From CAVUXJ01 sp963814975 (GTDB lineage: Bacteria; Acidobacteriota; Vicinamibacteria; Vicinamibacterales; CAVVIG01), in NCBI GenBank assembly GCA_963814975.1, contig CAWFFB010000016.1, positions 1 to 64,000 of the forward strand: DNA of 64,000 nt, read 5' to 3'. The notes beneath the pieces were generated by a model that did not search any database, was not told the DNA's origin, and saw nothing but the letters and a program-made list of their open reading frames with translations. Position 1 is the first letter of the stretch. Every line of letters starts with the position of its first letter. The translations under genes and the position numbers were made by a program. Below are positions 53,083-60,974 of this stretch, piece after piece.

Positions 53083-53104
53083 CGGCCGCCGCGCCAGCGG
53101 CTTC
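53083..53104 (-). repeat. right arm of the perfect inverted repeat
   Basis: Ends GCGCCAGCGGCTTC; reverse complement of 50709-50730 without mismatch. It is followed by AAGTCGCGAAGG (53108-53119), the same word that begins the dispersed palindromic repeats. Confidence 0.85.
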
Positions 53105-53363
53105 GTTAAGTCGCGAAGGGTAGACCTATCCTCGCCGGGATAGCGTTTACCTGCCTCCGCCTGGGGGAGCCTGAGGGTCGGAAACCGGATCTCAAGGTCG
53201 AAAGGTCACCACCAGTATTCGCCGTCAGTGAGGACACTCCGCGTGACCACTCCGCCGGTGTGTTCCACAGCAATTGGCCTTCACTCCCGATACCTGCCCC
53301 GACACGACGACGATCAATTTCGTCATTGAGCCATCTGTTTGTCTGCTGTAGCGTGTGCCTGTA
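53105..53363. other. intergenic with GTCGCGAAG half repeat
   Basis: GTCGCGAAG (53110-53118) then CCTCGCCGGGATAG resembles the left arm of the dispersed repeat. Otherwise nothing recognised; the M13 promoter should lie here. Confidence 0.35.
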
Positions 53364-55406
53364 ATGAAGCCGTCCCGAGCGCTCATCGTCGCGTTTCTGT
53401 TGACCGTCGCCGTCATCGCCATTTCGGCGCAAACCGGCGCCCCTCCTCGGGTCCCCGGCGTCGATACCGCGGGCATGGACCGCTCGGTCAGGCCGCAAGA
53501 CGACTTCTTCCGCTTCGTCAACGGCGCGTGGGCCGACAAGACCCCGATTCCGGCCGACCGCCCGAGCTACGGCACGATCGCCATCCTGCGCGAGCGCTCC
53601 GAGGAGGCGGTGCGAGGCATCCTCGAAGCGGAAGCGATCAAGCCAGCCGCGCCGGGGTCGATCGGTCAGAAGGTTGGCGGGTTCTACAAGAGCTTCATCG
53701 ACGACGGGCGCATCGAGGCCCTCGGCAGCCAGCCCCTGGCCGCGGAACTGGCGGCCATCGGCCGCATCGCGGGCGTGCGCGACTTTCCCGCCGCGTTCGC
53801 CCGGGCCGCACGCGTCGGCGTTCGGATGCCACTCTCAGTAGGCATCGGCCAGGACCCGCAGCACTCCGACGTGTACGCCGTGCTCGTCTCGCAGGCGGGT
53901 CTCGGGATGCCCGACCGCGACTACTACCTGCGCCCGGACGAACGATTCGTCGCGATTCGTAAGGCCTACACGGACTACATCGCCCGGCTCTTCACGCTCG
54001 CCAATCTGAAGGACCCGAGCGGCGCCGCCGCGCGCATCCTCGCCTTCGAGACGACCATCGCACAGCAGCAATGGGACCGCGCGCGCAGCCGCGATCGTAC
54101 CGCCACGTACAACAAAATGACGCTCGCGGCGCTCCAAACCGCGATGCCGAACTTCCACTGGCGAGGGTACTTCTCGCAGGTCCTGCCGGCCGCCGCCTCC
54201 GGCCTCGAGGACGTCATCGTCCGCCAGCCGGACTATCTGAAAGCCATCGATGCGGCCATGGCGGCGACGCCTATCGAGACGTGGAAGGAATATCTGGTAT
54301 TCGGCCTGATTACCACCTACGCGAACGATCTTCCCGCGGCGTTCGTCAACGCGCAGTTCGACTTCAACGGCAGGGTCATCGGGGGCCTCCAGGAACTTCA
54401 GCCGCGCTGGAAGCGCGCCGTGGCGGCGACCGAGGAAACGCTCGGCGAGCCCGTTGGCAAGGTGTATATCGAACGCTACTTCAAGGGCGACGCGAAGCCG
54501 CGCATCGACGCGCTCGTCAGGAACCTCCTCGCAGCCTTCAAGGTCGGGATCGACGAGCTCGAGTGGATGTCGCCAGAGACGAAAGTACAGGCACGGGCCA
54601 AGCTCGCCAAGTACACCTTGAAGATTGGGTACCCGGACCGTTGGCGCGACTACACCGGCCTGGACGTGAAGGCCGACGATCTCGTCGGCAACGTCATGCG
54701 CTCTCGCCAGTTCCAGCATGCCGAGATGTGGCGACGCTACGGCACACCCGTCGAACGCTGGCGCTGGGTCACCACACCGCAGACGGTCAATGCGTTCTAC
54801 AGCGCCGCGAACAATGAGATCACGTTCCCGGCGGGTATTCTCCAGCCGCCATTCTTCGACGTCGATGCAGACGATGCGATCAACTACGGCGCGATCGGGT
54901 CCGTGATCGGCCACGAGATCAGCCACGGGTTCGATGACCAGGGCCGAAAGTCGGACGGCGACGGCAACCTGCGCGACTGGTGGACCGCCGACGATGCGAA
55001 GAGGTTCGAGGAGCGGGCGACCAGGCTCGGCGCCCAGTTCGAGTCCTACACGCCCGTGCCGGGCATGAAGATCAACGGTCGCCAGACGATGGGCGAGAAC
55101 ATCGGCGACTTGAGCGGAATCGCCGTGGCGTTCCGAGCGTACAAGATGTCGCTGAACGGGCGAACCGCGCCTGTGATTGGCGGCTTCAGCGGCGACCAGC
55201 GGTTCTTCCTGGGCTACGCACAGGTGTGGCGGTTCAAGGGGCGCGACGAGGCCCTGCGTAATCAACTGCTCACCGACGCGCATTCACCAGGCATGTTCCG
55301 CGCGTTCGTGCCGCTCACGAACATCGACGCGTTTTATGCCGCATTCAATCTGAAGCCGGGAGACAAGCTCTACCGCGCGCCCGCCGATCGCGTGAAGATC
55401 TGGTAG
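53364..55406 (+). CDS. secreted M13 family (neprilysin-like) metallopeptidase
   Basis: 680 residues from ATG 53364 (a GTG three codons upstream is possible). Signal peptide KPSRALIVAFLLTVAVIAIS with the mature start soon after. M13 hallmarks: FFRFVNGAWADKTPIPADRP, WKEYLVFGLITTYANDLPAA, VNAFYSAANNEITFPAGILQ (NAFY substrate-binding motif), GSVIGHEISHGFDDQGRKSD (HExxH zinc site and catalytic Glu) and RQTMGENIGDLSGIAVAFRA (third ligand Glu in GENxxD). The C-terminus ending DRVKIW replaces the usual CxxW, as in many bacterial enzymes. It degrades oligopeptides in the periplasm or outside. Intact over 2 kb; monocistronic. Confidence 0.92.
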   Translation: MKPSRALIVAFLLTVAVIAISAQTGAPPRVPGVDTAGMDRSVRPQDDFFRFVNGAWADKTPIPADRPSYGTIAILRERSEEAVRGILEAEAIKPAAPGSIGQKVGGFYKSFIDDGRIEALGSQPLAAELAAIGRIAGVRDFPAAFARAARVGVRMPLSVGIGQDPQHSDVYAVLVSQAGLGMPDRDYYLRPDERFVAIRKAYTDYIARLFTLANLKDPSGAAARILAFETTIAQQQWDRARSRDRTATYNKMTLAALQTAMPNFHWRGYFSQVLPAAASGLEDVIVRQPDYLKAIDAAMAATPIETWKEYLVFGLITTYANDLPAAFVNAQFDFNGRVIGGLQELQPRWKRAVAATEETLGEPVGKVYIERYFKGDAKPRIDALVRNLLAAFKVGIDELEWMSPETKVQARAKLAKYTLKIGYPDRWRDYTGLDVKADDLVGNVMRSRQFQHAEMWRRYGTPVERWRWVTTPQTVNAFYSAANNEITFPAGILQPPFFDVDADDAINYGAIGSVIGHEISHGFDDQGRKSDGDGNLRDWWTADDAKRFEERATRLGAQFESYTPVPGMKINGRQTMGENIGDLSGIAVAFRAYKMSLNGRTAPVIGGFSGDQRFFLGYAQVWRFKGRDEALRNQLLTDAHSPGMFRAFVPLTNIDAFYAAFNLKPGDKLYRAPADRVKIW

Positions 55407-55528
55407 GGGCGCGGTCGAGGCAGGCGATCGCGAAAGGTCCGGCTGAAGCCACCTCGCGCGTCACGTTCCTGCAGAACTGACATCCCGAGGACGAGAAGTA
55501 ACTTCGCGCGACGGATTGCTCCTCGCTG

Positions 55529-55590
55529 GTCGCGCAGTGGCGCAGTGGCGAGTAACCCCGCCGGGTGGCCTCACTCAGGTCGCCACTTCG
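55529..55590. repeat. GTCGCGAAG palindromic repeat
   Basis: GGTCGCGCAGTGGCGCAGTG at the left and CTCAGGTCGCCACTTCG at the right with ACCCCGCCGGG in the middle; the left arm holds a small internal duplication. It stands 120 bp after the M13 stop and 70 bp before the IS110 stump. Confidence 0.65.
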
Positions 55591-55610
55591 CCGTAATGGA
55601 ATGGTCTTCC

Positions 55611-55720
55611 CCTCCTCTCGCACAATAGCCGGCATCAGCGATTTGAGAGGAGGAGGAGCCATGATGACGAGCACGACGCCAACGATCGTCGGGATCGATC
55701 TCGGGAAGAACTGGTTTTGA
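55611..55720 (+). pseudogene. IS110-family transposase 5' stump with hairpin over its ribosome site
   Basis: ATG 55661 reads MTSTTPTIVGIDLGKNWF and stops at TGA 55718. VGIDLGKN is the first strand of an IS110 recombinase, containing its first catalytic Asp. The strong ribosome site AGGAGGAG (55651-55658) overlaps GAGAGGAGG (55645-55653), which is complementary to CCTCCTCTC at 55611-55619, so the site can be hidden in a hairpin. The rest of the gene is deleted; a short tail TPQQVKERKAALNRVLD before 55822 may be its other end. Confidence 0.55.
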
Positions 55721-55819
55721 TCAGGACCTACCCTTCGAGACGGCAGGGTATGAACGCTCGTCGCGCTCGACGCCGCAGCAAGTGAAAGAGCGGAAGGCCG
55801 CGCTCAACCGCGTGCTCGA

Positions 55820-56731
55820 CTAGTTCGTCGTGCCTTCAGCCGAGGCCGTGTAGCTCCGACGGCTTCGCGCTTTCAGGCCGGGTCGCTTCACGCGGACTTC
55901 CAGCTTGTGGATCTTTCCGTCTAGGACCGCGGGAGCGAAGCCGAGGAGGTACTGGCTCCGAAGCTCCTGGGCGATGCGGCTGAATGACGAGCTCAGGTCG
56001 GCGTTCTTCTTGAGATCGAAATAGCCGCCGCCGGTCTCGAGGGCAAAGCGGTTGAGAATCGAATCGGGCTTGCTGCGCACGTAGCTCTGCCCGTTGAAGA
56101 ACTCGGTTTCGAGGCCGATGCCGTAAATCATCACCTCCTCATCGCGCGCCCGTTCCAGCGCGCGGCCCGATCCCTGCCGGCTGCCGAAATCCTGGCCGTC
56201 GGTGAACAGCAGGATCACCTTGCGGTTATCCACCTTCTGCAGTTGATCGAGGCTCACGTAGAGCGCGTCGTACAGACGAGTTTTGTTTCCGAAATCCAGG
56301 TCCGTTAGCGCAGCAATCAGGCCCTTTCGATCGCTCGTGAAGCCCGAGGCAAACTCGATCTTGTCGTTGAACGCCCCTACCACAGCACGGTCGTGGGGCA
56401 GGAGGCGCAGCAAGAACTGCTCCGCGCCGCTGTAGAGATCTTTCAACCTATGCGTCATGCTGATGCTGGTGTCGAGCATCACAACGACGCTGATCGGCCG
56501 CACTTCGTTGTCGAAGATCGTGAGCTCCTGCGGGCGGCCGTTGTCGAGAATCTCGAAATCCTCACGCGTGAGATCAGTGACGAGGCGGTTGGTCGTGTCA
56601 GTCACCGTAACGTACGACGGTACGATCCGAGAGCCCGATTTGAAGGTCGGCTGCTGGGCCGCGGAAGCCAGGGTAAGCAGCATCGCGCCGGCGATTGTCA
56701 GCCCCGGCAGGCGTCGCGGATCGACAGGCAC
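55820..56731 (-). CDS. VWFA-related secreted protein (acidobacterial type)
   Basis: 303 residues with signal peptide RLPGLTIAGAMLLTLASAAQ. FKSGSRIVPSYVTVTDTTNR, LVTDLTREDFEILDNGRPQE, LTIFDNE is the family-specific entry, followed by a von Willebrand A domain: ISVVVMLDTSISMTHRLKDL (MIDAS DxSxS), DRAVVGAFNDKIEFASGFTS, GNKTRLYDALYVSLDQLQ (MIDAS Thr region) and VILLFTDGQDFGSRQ (MIDAS Asp). The end YLLGFAP..DGKIHKLEVRVKR is typical. A metal-dependent binding domain in the periplasm is implied; ligand unknown. Members are highly multiplied in Acidobacteriota, which supports the taxonomic guess. The decayed AAA ATPase is divergent from it. Confidence 0.88.
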   Translation of the reverse strand: MPVDPRRLPGLTIAGAMLLTLASAAQQPTFKSGSRIVPSYVTVTDTTNRLVTDLTREDFEILDNGRPQELTIFDNEVRPISVVVMLDTSISMTHRLKDLYSGAEQFLLRLLPHDRAVVGAFNDKIEFASGFTSDRKGLIAALTDLDFGNKTRLYDALYVSLDQLQKVDNRKVILLFTDGQDFGSRQGSGRALERARDEEVMIYGIGLETEFFNGQSYVRSKPDSILNRFALETGGGYFDLKKNADLSSSFSRIAQELRSQYLLGFAPAVLDGKIHKLEVRVKRPGLKARSRRSYTASAEGTTN

Positions 56732-56802
56732 GTCCTGATCTTAGCGTATTCGCGTCTTGCGCTCCGCTCGATCGCCTGGCGAGCACGCTGAGGGATGAGC
56801 TC

Positions 56803-57253
56803 CGTTGAGCGGTCACGCTGGCTATTCTCGGCCGGCGCCTCGAAGGACCAGGAGACGATCGCGGCTGAGGCCCTCGCGAAGCAGTTGCAGCTCGAATCTC
56901 TTGCGCATCGACCTAAGCCATGTCGTCAGCGAGTACATCGGCGAGACCGAGACGCACCTCGATCCGCGTGCTCGACGCCGCCTCGCGCTCCGGCGCCGCG
57001 CCGCTCTTCGACGAAGCAGACGCGCTCGCTGGGAAGCGACCCGAGGTAAAGTCCGCCGGCGATCGTTACGACTCAGCCGCAATGAAGTACCTGCGGCGAC
57101 ACATCGACACGTACACGGGTATCGTCTCAATGACGTGAGCGATCGTGAGCCGACGAGAGAGGTGGCGAAGAGGCTGCGTCGGGAGAACCCGGTGGTCGTC
57201 CTTGATCGACAGTGGGAGGGTCATACCCAACGATTCCGGACGGTCTACTAGAT
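56803..57253 (+). pseudogene. AAA ATPase, short decayed fragment
   Basis: Across three frames one reads FSAGASKDQETIAAEALAKQ (place of Walker A; GPPGTGKT is replaced), LRIDLSHVVSEYIGETE (the DLSxxxxKYIGETEK motif), RVLDAASRSGAAPLFDEADA (Walker B, normally LFFDEADAL), LAGKRPEVKSAGDRY and YLRRHIDTYTGIV. This is the ATP-binding half of a CDC48/FtsH-like AAA domain of the type seen with large ATPase operons. The P-loop is not recognisable, and frameshifts split the rest. After 57140 homology is lost. Confidence 0.55.
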
Positions 57254-57329
57254 CTAGATGGGCGCGCGTTCTCCGCAACTCGCCCGCTCGCAGCAGCGAG
57301 CGGGCTCCGGGCGTTTTGCCTGGCCGCGG

Positions 57330-60300
57330 TCAGCGTGAGCTGGGTCGGCGGGCAAGCGAGCGGAAATACTCCTCAATCTGGGTGCGGAAACCGGCCGGCA
57401 CTTCTTCAGAGCCGGAAAGCGAGAGCGGCTGGTCGTCGCCCTGGGCCTTTTTCCGCAGGTTGAACTCGAAATTCTTCAGCTTTTCCAGCACGTTCGCCTG
57501 AAGGGCCGCGAGGTTCCGCGGATCGGCGAACACCTGATCGTTGTCGAGCTCCCGAAGCTGACGCATGATCGCGTCGAGCTCGCGCGGATCGATGCCGGCC
57601 TGCGTCAGACGCTGGCGCAGCGCCTGGGCATCACCCTGCCACTCGCGCAGCTCGCGCCGGAACTGACGGATGTCATCCGGCGAATAGCTGCCGTACCGTC
57701 CGTCCCAGTTCCTGCCGTCCCCGCCTCCCCATCCATTGCGCGGGCCGCCGCCCATCGCGGCGCCGTCGTTGCCCCCAGAAGATCCGCCTTGCTGGCCGCC
57801 GGCCTGCTGACCCTCCTGGCCTTGCCCCTGCCCCTGGCCTTGCTGACCCTGCTGGCCCTGTTGACCCTGCTGGCCCTGTTGACCCTGCTGGCCTTGTTGA
57901 CCCTGCTGGCCTTGTTGACCCTGCTGGCCTTGTTGACCCTGCTGGCCTTGCTGACCCTGCTGGCCTTGCTGACCCTGCCGCGCCTGCTGTGCGCGATCGC
58001 GGAGCCGCTGATCGATCGACTCGCCCCGTCTCACGAGATCGCGCGCATCGTCGAGCGCTTGCTGCTGGGCGTTTTCCTTCGAGGCTTGGCCGAATGCGCT
58101 CGCCGCGTCGGCGAGCTTCTTCTGCAACCCTTCCAGATTGGCGCCAATCTGCGCCTCGATCGCGCGCGCGTACTCGCTGGCCTGTCCTTGCAAGGTGTTA
58201 CGCGTATACCGGATCATCTCGCGAATGCGCTTGTCGGTGATGCTGCCGGCCGCTTCGTCGAGCTTGCGTGCCGCGTTGCGGTTTTCGTCCCGCGCCTCGT
58301 TCGCGAGCTTTTCGATCTGGTCCTGCAGGTCCTCGACCTTCTTGTCCATCGCGTCCTTCTGCTGCTGCAACCCCTGCGTACGGGTCTGGCGCGCGGCACC
58401 CTGCTCCTGCTCGAGAGCTCGCACCGCCGACTCGACCTCGCGCTGCTCGTTCGTCAGGGCCTGCGCCTGCCGCTGCACGTCCTGCAGATCTCTATCGCCG
58501 CGGCCCGACTGGTTCCGCTGGAGCCGCTCCTGCGCCTTCTTCAGCGCCTCGAGCGCCGCCTGGGCCTGCGCACCGCCGTCTTGTCCGTTGGCCGCCGCCT
58601 GACGCATCGCATTGGCCGCCTGCTGCAGCTGCCGCACGGCGTCGCTGACCTCCTGCCGCGGCTGGTCGCGCTGCAACTGCTGCAGCCGGCGCGCGGCCTC
58701 TTCAACCTCCTGCGCCAGCTGACGCTGCTGATCGCCGCCGCCCGTCGCGCCGCCGGCCTGGGCCGACATACGACGTTGACGCTCGGCTTCCTGCTGTTGC
58801 CGCCGCGCGAGTTCCTTCAGCTTCTCCGCCAGTTCGTCCACCTGCCGGTCGCCGCCCTGCTGTTCGGCGCGCTGCTGCATCTCATACTGGTTCGCCAGCT
58901 TGTCGAGCTCGAGCTCGAACAGATCGGCGAGGTCTTCGGCCATCTGGTTCTGTCCGCCGCCGCCGCCGCCGCCACCGCGCTGCTGGGCAACCTGCATCTC
59001 GTATTGCTGTTCCGCATCCTGCAGCAGCTTCAACGCGCGCTGCTCGGGCGAGAGCGCTTCCTTGGCCTTCTGCAGCTTGAGCTCCGACTCGGCAAGCTTC
59101 ATCTCCGCCGCCGCTTTCGGAAGCGCCTCGGCGATCGTCTTGAACGCCGGGTCGACCACGTCGAGCCGGCTGTTCATCTTTTCGCTCAGCTCCTCGACCT
59201 GCTCGCGCAACCGCGCCTGGGCGAGCGTGAGGAACACGGCGTTCTCCCGGAACTTGTCGGCCTTCAGCTTCGCCCGGTCGCGGACGATATTGAACGTGGC
59301 GGCTACGATCTCCCGCTGCTGCCGCGAGAGCTGACCCACTTCCTGTCCTGCGCCGCCGCCCCCGCCGCCTCCACCCATCGACTGCGCCGGCTTGTAATCG
59401 CGGCGGAACGGCCGGATCTCCACGAAGTAAATATCGCTCGTCGCCGTTTGCGGTCCCTCGACACCGTTGTTGTCGGTCGCCTTCGCGTAATAGGAGACGA
59501 AGTCGCCCGCCTTCAGCCCTAGCTCTTCGAGGTAGATGGTGTGGCTCGCCGTCACTTCCGGCAGCGTTTTCGCACCGCCGAACAGCGTGACGGTCTTTTC
59601 GGCCCCGCCGTTCACCGAATAGAACAGCTGCACCTGTTTGACGCCGAAATCGTCGTCGGCCCGCACCTCGGCGAGCACCTCTTCCACCGGGGTGGCGGTG
59701 GTGTCGCGGCCCGGTTTGGCGAGCGACACCGACGGCGTCTGATCGGTCAGCACGTCGATGGTGTATTGAGGCGACGCGCTCACGCGCTCTCCGCGCGGCC
59801 CATCGAGCTCGATACGGTAGAAGCCCTGCTTATCGACCTTGAAGTTGCCGGCAAGCGTGCCGTCGGCGTCCACCGCAAGCGGTGAGGAGCCTCCATCGTT
59901 GAGCAGCACCCGCCCGGCGGGAGTCTTCATGGTCGGCGACACGCGAAGCCGGACCTCCGTGCCACGAATCGCCGCCACGTCGCCGCCCGGTTCGACGGTG
60001 CGCGGCTGGAGCCCGGTGTAGGCGGGGAAGTGATACTCGAGCACGAGACGATCGACCGTAGGCAACTCGACCACGGTCATCGAGAAGGCCGGCGAGCGGA
60101 CGCCGTTCGACTCCACGTAGTACTCAGTGGTCTTCTCGAGGTGAAAGAGCACCCCTTCGAACCCGTCCGAATCCTTCGAGCGTACGAGCGGCACGCGCTC
60201 GAAGGAGGCCGCTGGATAGCTGCGCATCATCACGGCCGCATCATCAGAGACGAACCCCATGAGCTTCGCCTTCACCGTCTGATCGGCTCCGCGCGGCACC

Positions 60301-60935
60301 TTGGTGTTACCCGGCTGAACATCGATGTGGTACGGGCTTGCCGCTTCCGCGCTGCGCGAGACGAGGAGAAGTGCCGAGAGACCGTGCCGAATGAATGCGG
60401 GCCCGAGCACGACGAGGAATGCGGCAACGGCCGCCACGCCCGCCAGCGTCAGGAGCTGACGACGCAGCCCCTGGCGTTCCACCGCAAGACCATCGTCAAT
60501 CGCGCGGCATCGCTCGGTTGCCTGTTCCACGAGTCGTTCGACCAGTCGGGGCGAGGGACCGTTTTGATTCCCCTCCGACGTCACCGACGCGTTTTCGACC
60601 GCGCTCAGGATGGCGGTTTGCAGCGAGGGATCACTTTCTTCGAGGTACAAGGCCACCTGCGAATCGGTGACGCGCCGGCGCATCGGCTTGACCAGACCGA
60701 AGTACACCAGGCCGCCGAAGGCGAGGAGAGCGACCACGCGAAACGCGATGATGGAGGCGGCGGTGAACTTGAGCATCTCGAGGCCGGCGGCCGACGACAT
60801 GAGCGCGAGCAGCGTCCCGGCGACGACGATGACGGCACCGCGGATCGCCCGCTTCAAACGCCAGCGGTTTCGAACCCGGTGAATGACCTCGACGAGCTCG
60901 CGGCGACGGTCGGCTCCACGGAATCCGTCAGACAT
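57330..60935 (-). CDS. large DUF4175-type membrane/coiled-coil protein with Gly-Gln-Gln repeat
   Basis: 1201 residues from ATG 60935; an ATG ten codons upstream (60965) would overlap the previous gene. N-terminal part: membrane helices VIVVAGTLLALMSSAAGLEM, VVALLAFGGLVYFGLVK and LTLAGVAAVAAFLVVLGPAF, then an Ig-like periplasmic region (YRIELDGPRGERVSASPQYT, DFVSYYAKATDNNGVEGPQT). From about residue 560 a very long coiled coil (QLSRQQREIVAATFNIVRDR, EQVEELSEKMNSRLDVVDP), rich in Gln and Arg. At about residues 985-1035 lies GQQ repeated around 14 times, then a Gly-rich linker and a final helical domain. Follows BatA-like and DUF58 genes in one operon. Frame intact; probably a cell-envelope partner of the VWA proteins. 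Confidence 0.85.
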   Translation of the reverse strand: MSDGFRGADRRRELVEVIHRVRNRWRLKRAIRGAVIVVAGTLLALMSSAAGLEMLKFTAASIIAFRVVALLAFGGLVYFGLVKPMRRRVTDSQVALYLEESDPSLQTAILSAVENASVTSEGNQNGPSPRLVERLVEQATERCRAIDDGLAVERQGLRRQLLTLAGVAAVAAFLVVLGPAFIRHGLSALLLVSRSAEAASPYHIDVQPGNTKVPRGADQTVKAKLMGFVSDDAAVMMRSYPAASFERVPLVRSKDSDGFEGVLFHLEKTTEYYVESNGVRSPAFSMTVVELPTVDRLVLEYHFPAYTGLQPRTVEPGGDVAAIRGTEVRLRVSPTMKTPAGRVLLNDGGSSPLAVDADGTLAGNFKVDKQGFYRIELDGPRGERVSASPQYTIDVLTDQTPSVSLAKPGRDTTATPVEEVLAEVRADDDFGVKQVQLFYSVNGGAEKTVTLFGGAKTLPEVTASHTIYLEELGLKAGDFVSYYAKATDNNGVEGPQTATSDIYFVEIRPFRRDYKPAQSMGGGGGGGGAGQEVGQLSRQQREIVAATFNIVRDRAKLKADKFRENAVFLTLAQARLREQVEELSEKMNSRLDVVDPAFKTIAEALPKAAAEMKLAESELKLQKAKEALSPEQRALKLLQDAEQQYEMQVAQQRGGGGGGGGQNQMAEDLADLFELELDKLANQYEMQQRAEQQGGDRQVDELAEKLKELARRQQQEAERQRRMSAQAGGATGGGDQQRQLAQEVEEAARRLQQLQRDQPRQEVSDAVRQLQQAANAMRQAAANGQDGGAQAQAALEALKKAQERLQRNQSGRGDRDLQDVQRQAQALTNEQREVESAVRALEQEQGAARQTRTQGLQQQKDAMDKKVEDLQDQIEKLANEARDENRNAARKLDEAAGSITDKRIREMIRYTRNTLQGQASEYARAIEAQIGANLEGLQKKLADAASAFGQASKENAQQQALDDARDLVRRGESIDQRLRDRAQQARQGQQGQQGQQGQQGQQGQQGQQGQQGQQGQQGQQGQQGQQGQQGQQGQGQGQGQEGQQAGGQQGGSSGGNDGAAMGGGPRNGWGGGDGRNWDGRYGSYSPDDIRQFRRELREWQGDAQALRQRLTQAGIDPRELDAIMRQLRELDNDQVFADPRNLAALQANVLEKLKNFEFNLRKKAQGDDQPLSLSGSEEVPAGFRTQIEEYFRSLARRPSSR
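57838..57977 (-). repeat. in-gene tandem repeat coding Gly-Gln-Gln
   Basis: Nine-base units alternate between CTGCTGGCC and TTGTTGACC types (read on the plus strand), forming a partly 18-base period over about 140 bp. Coded minus-strand as (GQQ)n, about 14 copies, ending in GQGQGQ. Length may vary between strains by slippage; the reading stays in frame because the unit is a multiple of three. Confidence 0.85.
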
Positions 60936-60974
60936 GTCGATCTTCTCCCTGAGCCAAGAATACACCTGGGGGTG

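Larger units (their letters stand above)
50709..53104. mobile_element. IS91-type element with tyrosine recombinase and perfect inverted repeat
   Basis: A 22-bp sequence at 50709-50730 is repeated exactly in inverted orientation at 53083-53104, with looser similarity continuing about 12 bp outward (CGAGACTT versus CGCGACTT). Between them lie only an IS91-type transposase and a tyrosine recombinase, overlapping by ATGA. Length about 2.4 kb. Classical IS91 elements lack terminal inverted repeats, so this boundary signal is notable. Confidence 0.7.

Noticed and set aside
53835..55283. 482-codon minus-strand frame
   Set aside because: Shadow of the M13 peptidase, whose HEISH and GENIGD motifs are in the plus frame.
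57838..57977. GQQ repeat DNA as CRISPR or intergenic satellite
   Set aside because: Lies in an intact coding frame and has no spacers.
57789..59522. 577-codon plus-strand frame rich in Leu
   Set aside because: It is the antisense shadow of the Gln/Arg-rich coiled coil of the DUF4175 gene; the Leu repeats are the complement of GQQ codons.
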